Source: Amycolatopsis endophytica (GTDB taxonomy: Bacteria > Actinomycetota > Actinomycetes > Mycobacteriales > Pseudonocardiaceae). From it: a DNA stretch of 64,000 nt. Shown piece after piece: positions 63,631-64,000 of this stretch (the stretch's first letter is position 1; every line of letters starts with the position of its first letter). The translations under genes and the position numbers were made by a program. The notes under the pieces were generated by a model, which saw only the letters and a program-made list of their open reading frames with translations, searched no databases and was not told the origin of the DNA. The stretch covers positions 4,340,001-4,404,000 of the forward strand of contig NZ_JACCFK010000001.1 of NCBI RefSeq assembly GCF_013410405.1, written 5' to 3'.

Positions 63631-64000
63631 TCAGGGGGCGAGGGCGCGCAGGACCTTCTTCGCCGCGCGCTCGGGTGGGCCGTCGTCCGCCACTACCGCC
63701 GTGATGCCGGGGAACCTGGTGCGCAGGTGGGCCGCTTCGGCGGGGTCGTGCAGCACCACGGCCCCGCCTTCGCCCTGCTCGGCCATCTGCCCGGCGAAGG
63801 CGCGGCCCGCGCCGTGGCCGTCGACCACCACGTCGGGGACGCCGTGCCGTTCGCGGATTTCCTTCGCGAACTGCTCGGCGTCCTCCGGCGCGGCGGCCGT
63901 CACCACTTCCGCGCCCGCGGCCTCGAACGCCGCCACCGCGGCCAGGGCGAAGCGGCTCGCTCCGGTGACCACCACCAGGTGCGCGCCGAAACCGGCCGAG
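63631..64000 (-). CDS. Rossmann-fold (SDR-like) protein, C-terminal part
   Basis: The frame is open to the right edge of the window, so only about 122 C-terminal residues are seen. HLVVVTGASRFALAAVAAFEAAGAEVV is a strand-loop-helix with a degenerate nucleotide-binding glycine motif. VVVDGHGAGRAF, AVVLHDPAEA and ITAVVADDGPPERAA follow as alternating strands and helices. It resembles the second, often inactive Rossmann half of fused SDR proteins. A GTG at 63975 could in principle be a start but has no ribosome-binding site. Confidence 0.55.
   Translation of the reverse strand, partial: SAGFGAHLVVVTGASRFALAAVAAFEAAGAEVVTAAAPEDAEQFAKEIRERHGVPDVVVDGHGAGRAFAGQMAEQGEGGAVVLHDPAEAAHLRTRFPGITAVVADDGPPERAAKKVLRALAP

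Overview
The window is chromosomal DNA of a very high-GC actinobacterium, most likely a member of the Pseudonocardiaceae and probably an Amycolatopsis-like species. The reasons are very G/C-biased third codon positions, many GTG starts, and GTGA/ATGA stop-start overlaps. It also carries actinobacterial families: a mycothiol-dependent maleylpyruvate-isomerase/DinB-type protein, DUF2630, the Methyltransf_19 (DUF574) methyltransferase, the MAB_1171c/ImmA/XRE trio and a DasR-type operator. No rRNA, tRNA, CRISPR array, prophage or insertion sequence was found. This is a gene-dense catabolic and transport region.

Layout, left half. 1-3.0 kb: end of an F420-type LLM oxidoreductase, a CGNR regulator, an MFS exporter and a TSUP exporter. 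3.0-7.2 kb: a divergent Nramp homologue, a 21-bp-phased inverted repeat, then a cobalamin riboswitch controlling a binding protein and permease with no ATPase gene beside them. 7.2-15.4 kb: a palindromic operator pair, a lipoprotein, a MoxR/VWA pair, a STAS protein, a TetR-controlled FAD monooxygenase and an ASCH/winged-helix protein. 21.5-15.4 kb (minus strand): six translationally coupled genes (double Lrp/AsnC, polysaccharide-deacetylase/cyclic-imidase fold, MFS, SDR, PanE-like reductase, M20 carboxypeptidase). 21.7-26.6 kb: STAS, Methyltransf_19, a large LuxR-type regulator and a secreted cutinase closely resembling PET-hydrolysing cutinases. 26.6-29.2 kb: IclR with dhaK-dhaL.

Layout, right half. 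29.2-31.7 kb: MAB_1171c-type membrane protein, ImmA peptidase, a leader peptide and XRE. 31.7-34.4 kb: an orphan intrinsic terminator, then a Gfo/Idh oxidoreductase and ROK regulator. 34.4-36.3 kb: cold-shock and small proteins. 36.3-43.8 kb: an acyl-CoA module (CoA transferase, hydroxyacyl-CoA and acyl-CoA dehydrogenases, LysR, transporter, MaoC hydratase) that would suit dicarboxylate-type beta-oxidation. 43.9-47.5 kb: GNAT, an AA10 LPMO behind a DasR-type site, fuconate-dehydratase-like enolase, TetR and cupin. 47.5-49.1 kb: a decayed SDR/TetR pair fused head to head. 48.8-57.9 kb: IclR and a nine-gene Nit1C (MSMEG_0565-0572 type) nitrilase/radical-SAM cluster. It contains two tandem nitrilases, the second of which has lost its catalytic Cys and Glu. 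58.1-63.6 kb: a single-chain 1,833-residue acyl-CoA carboxylase.

The most unusual non-genic signal is a family of three intergenic elements at about 4.5, 30.5 and 41.9 kb. Each is built of 9-bp GGCCAACAC units repeated exactly every 21 bp and then mirrored as GTGTTGGCC units on the same 21-bp phase. Two of them carry a base change in one arm that is matched by a compensating change in the other arm.
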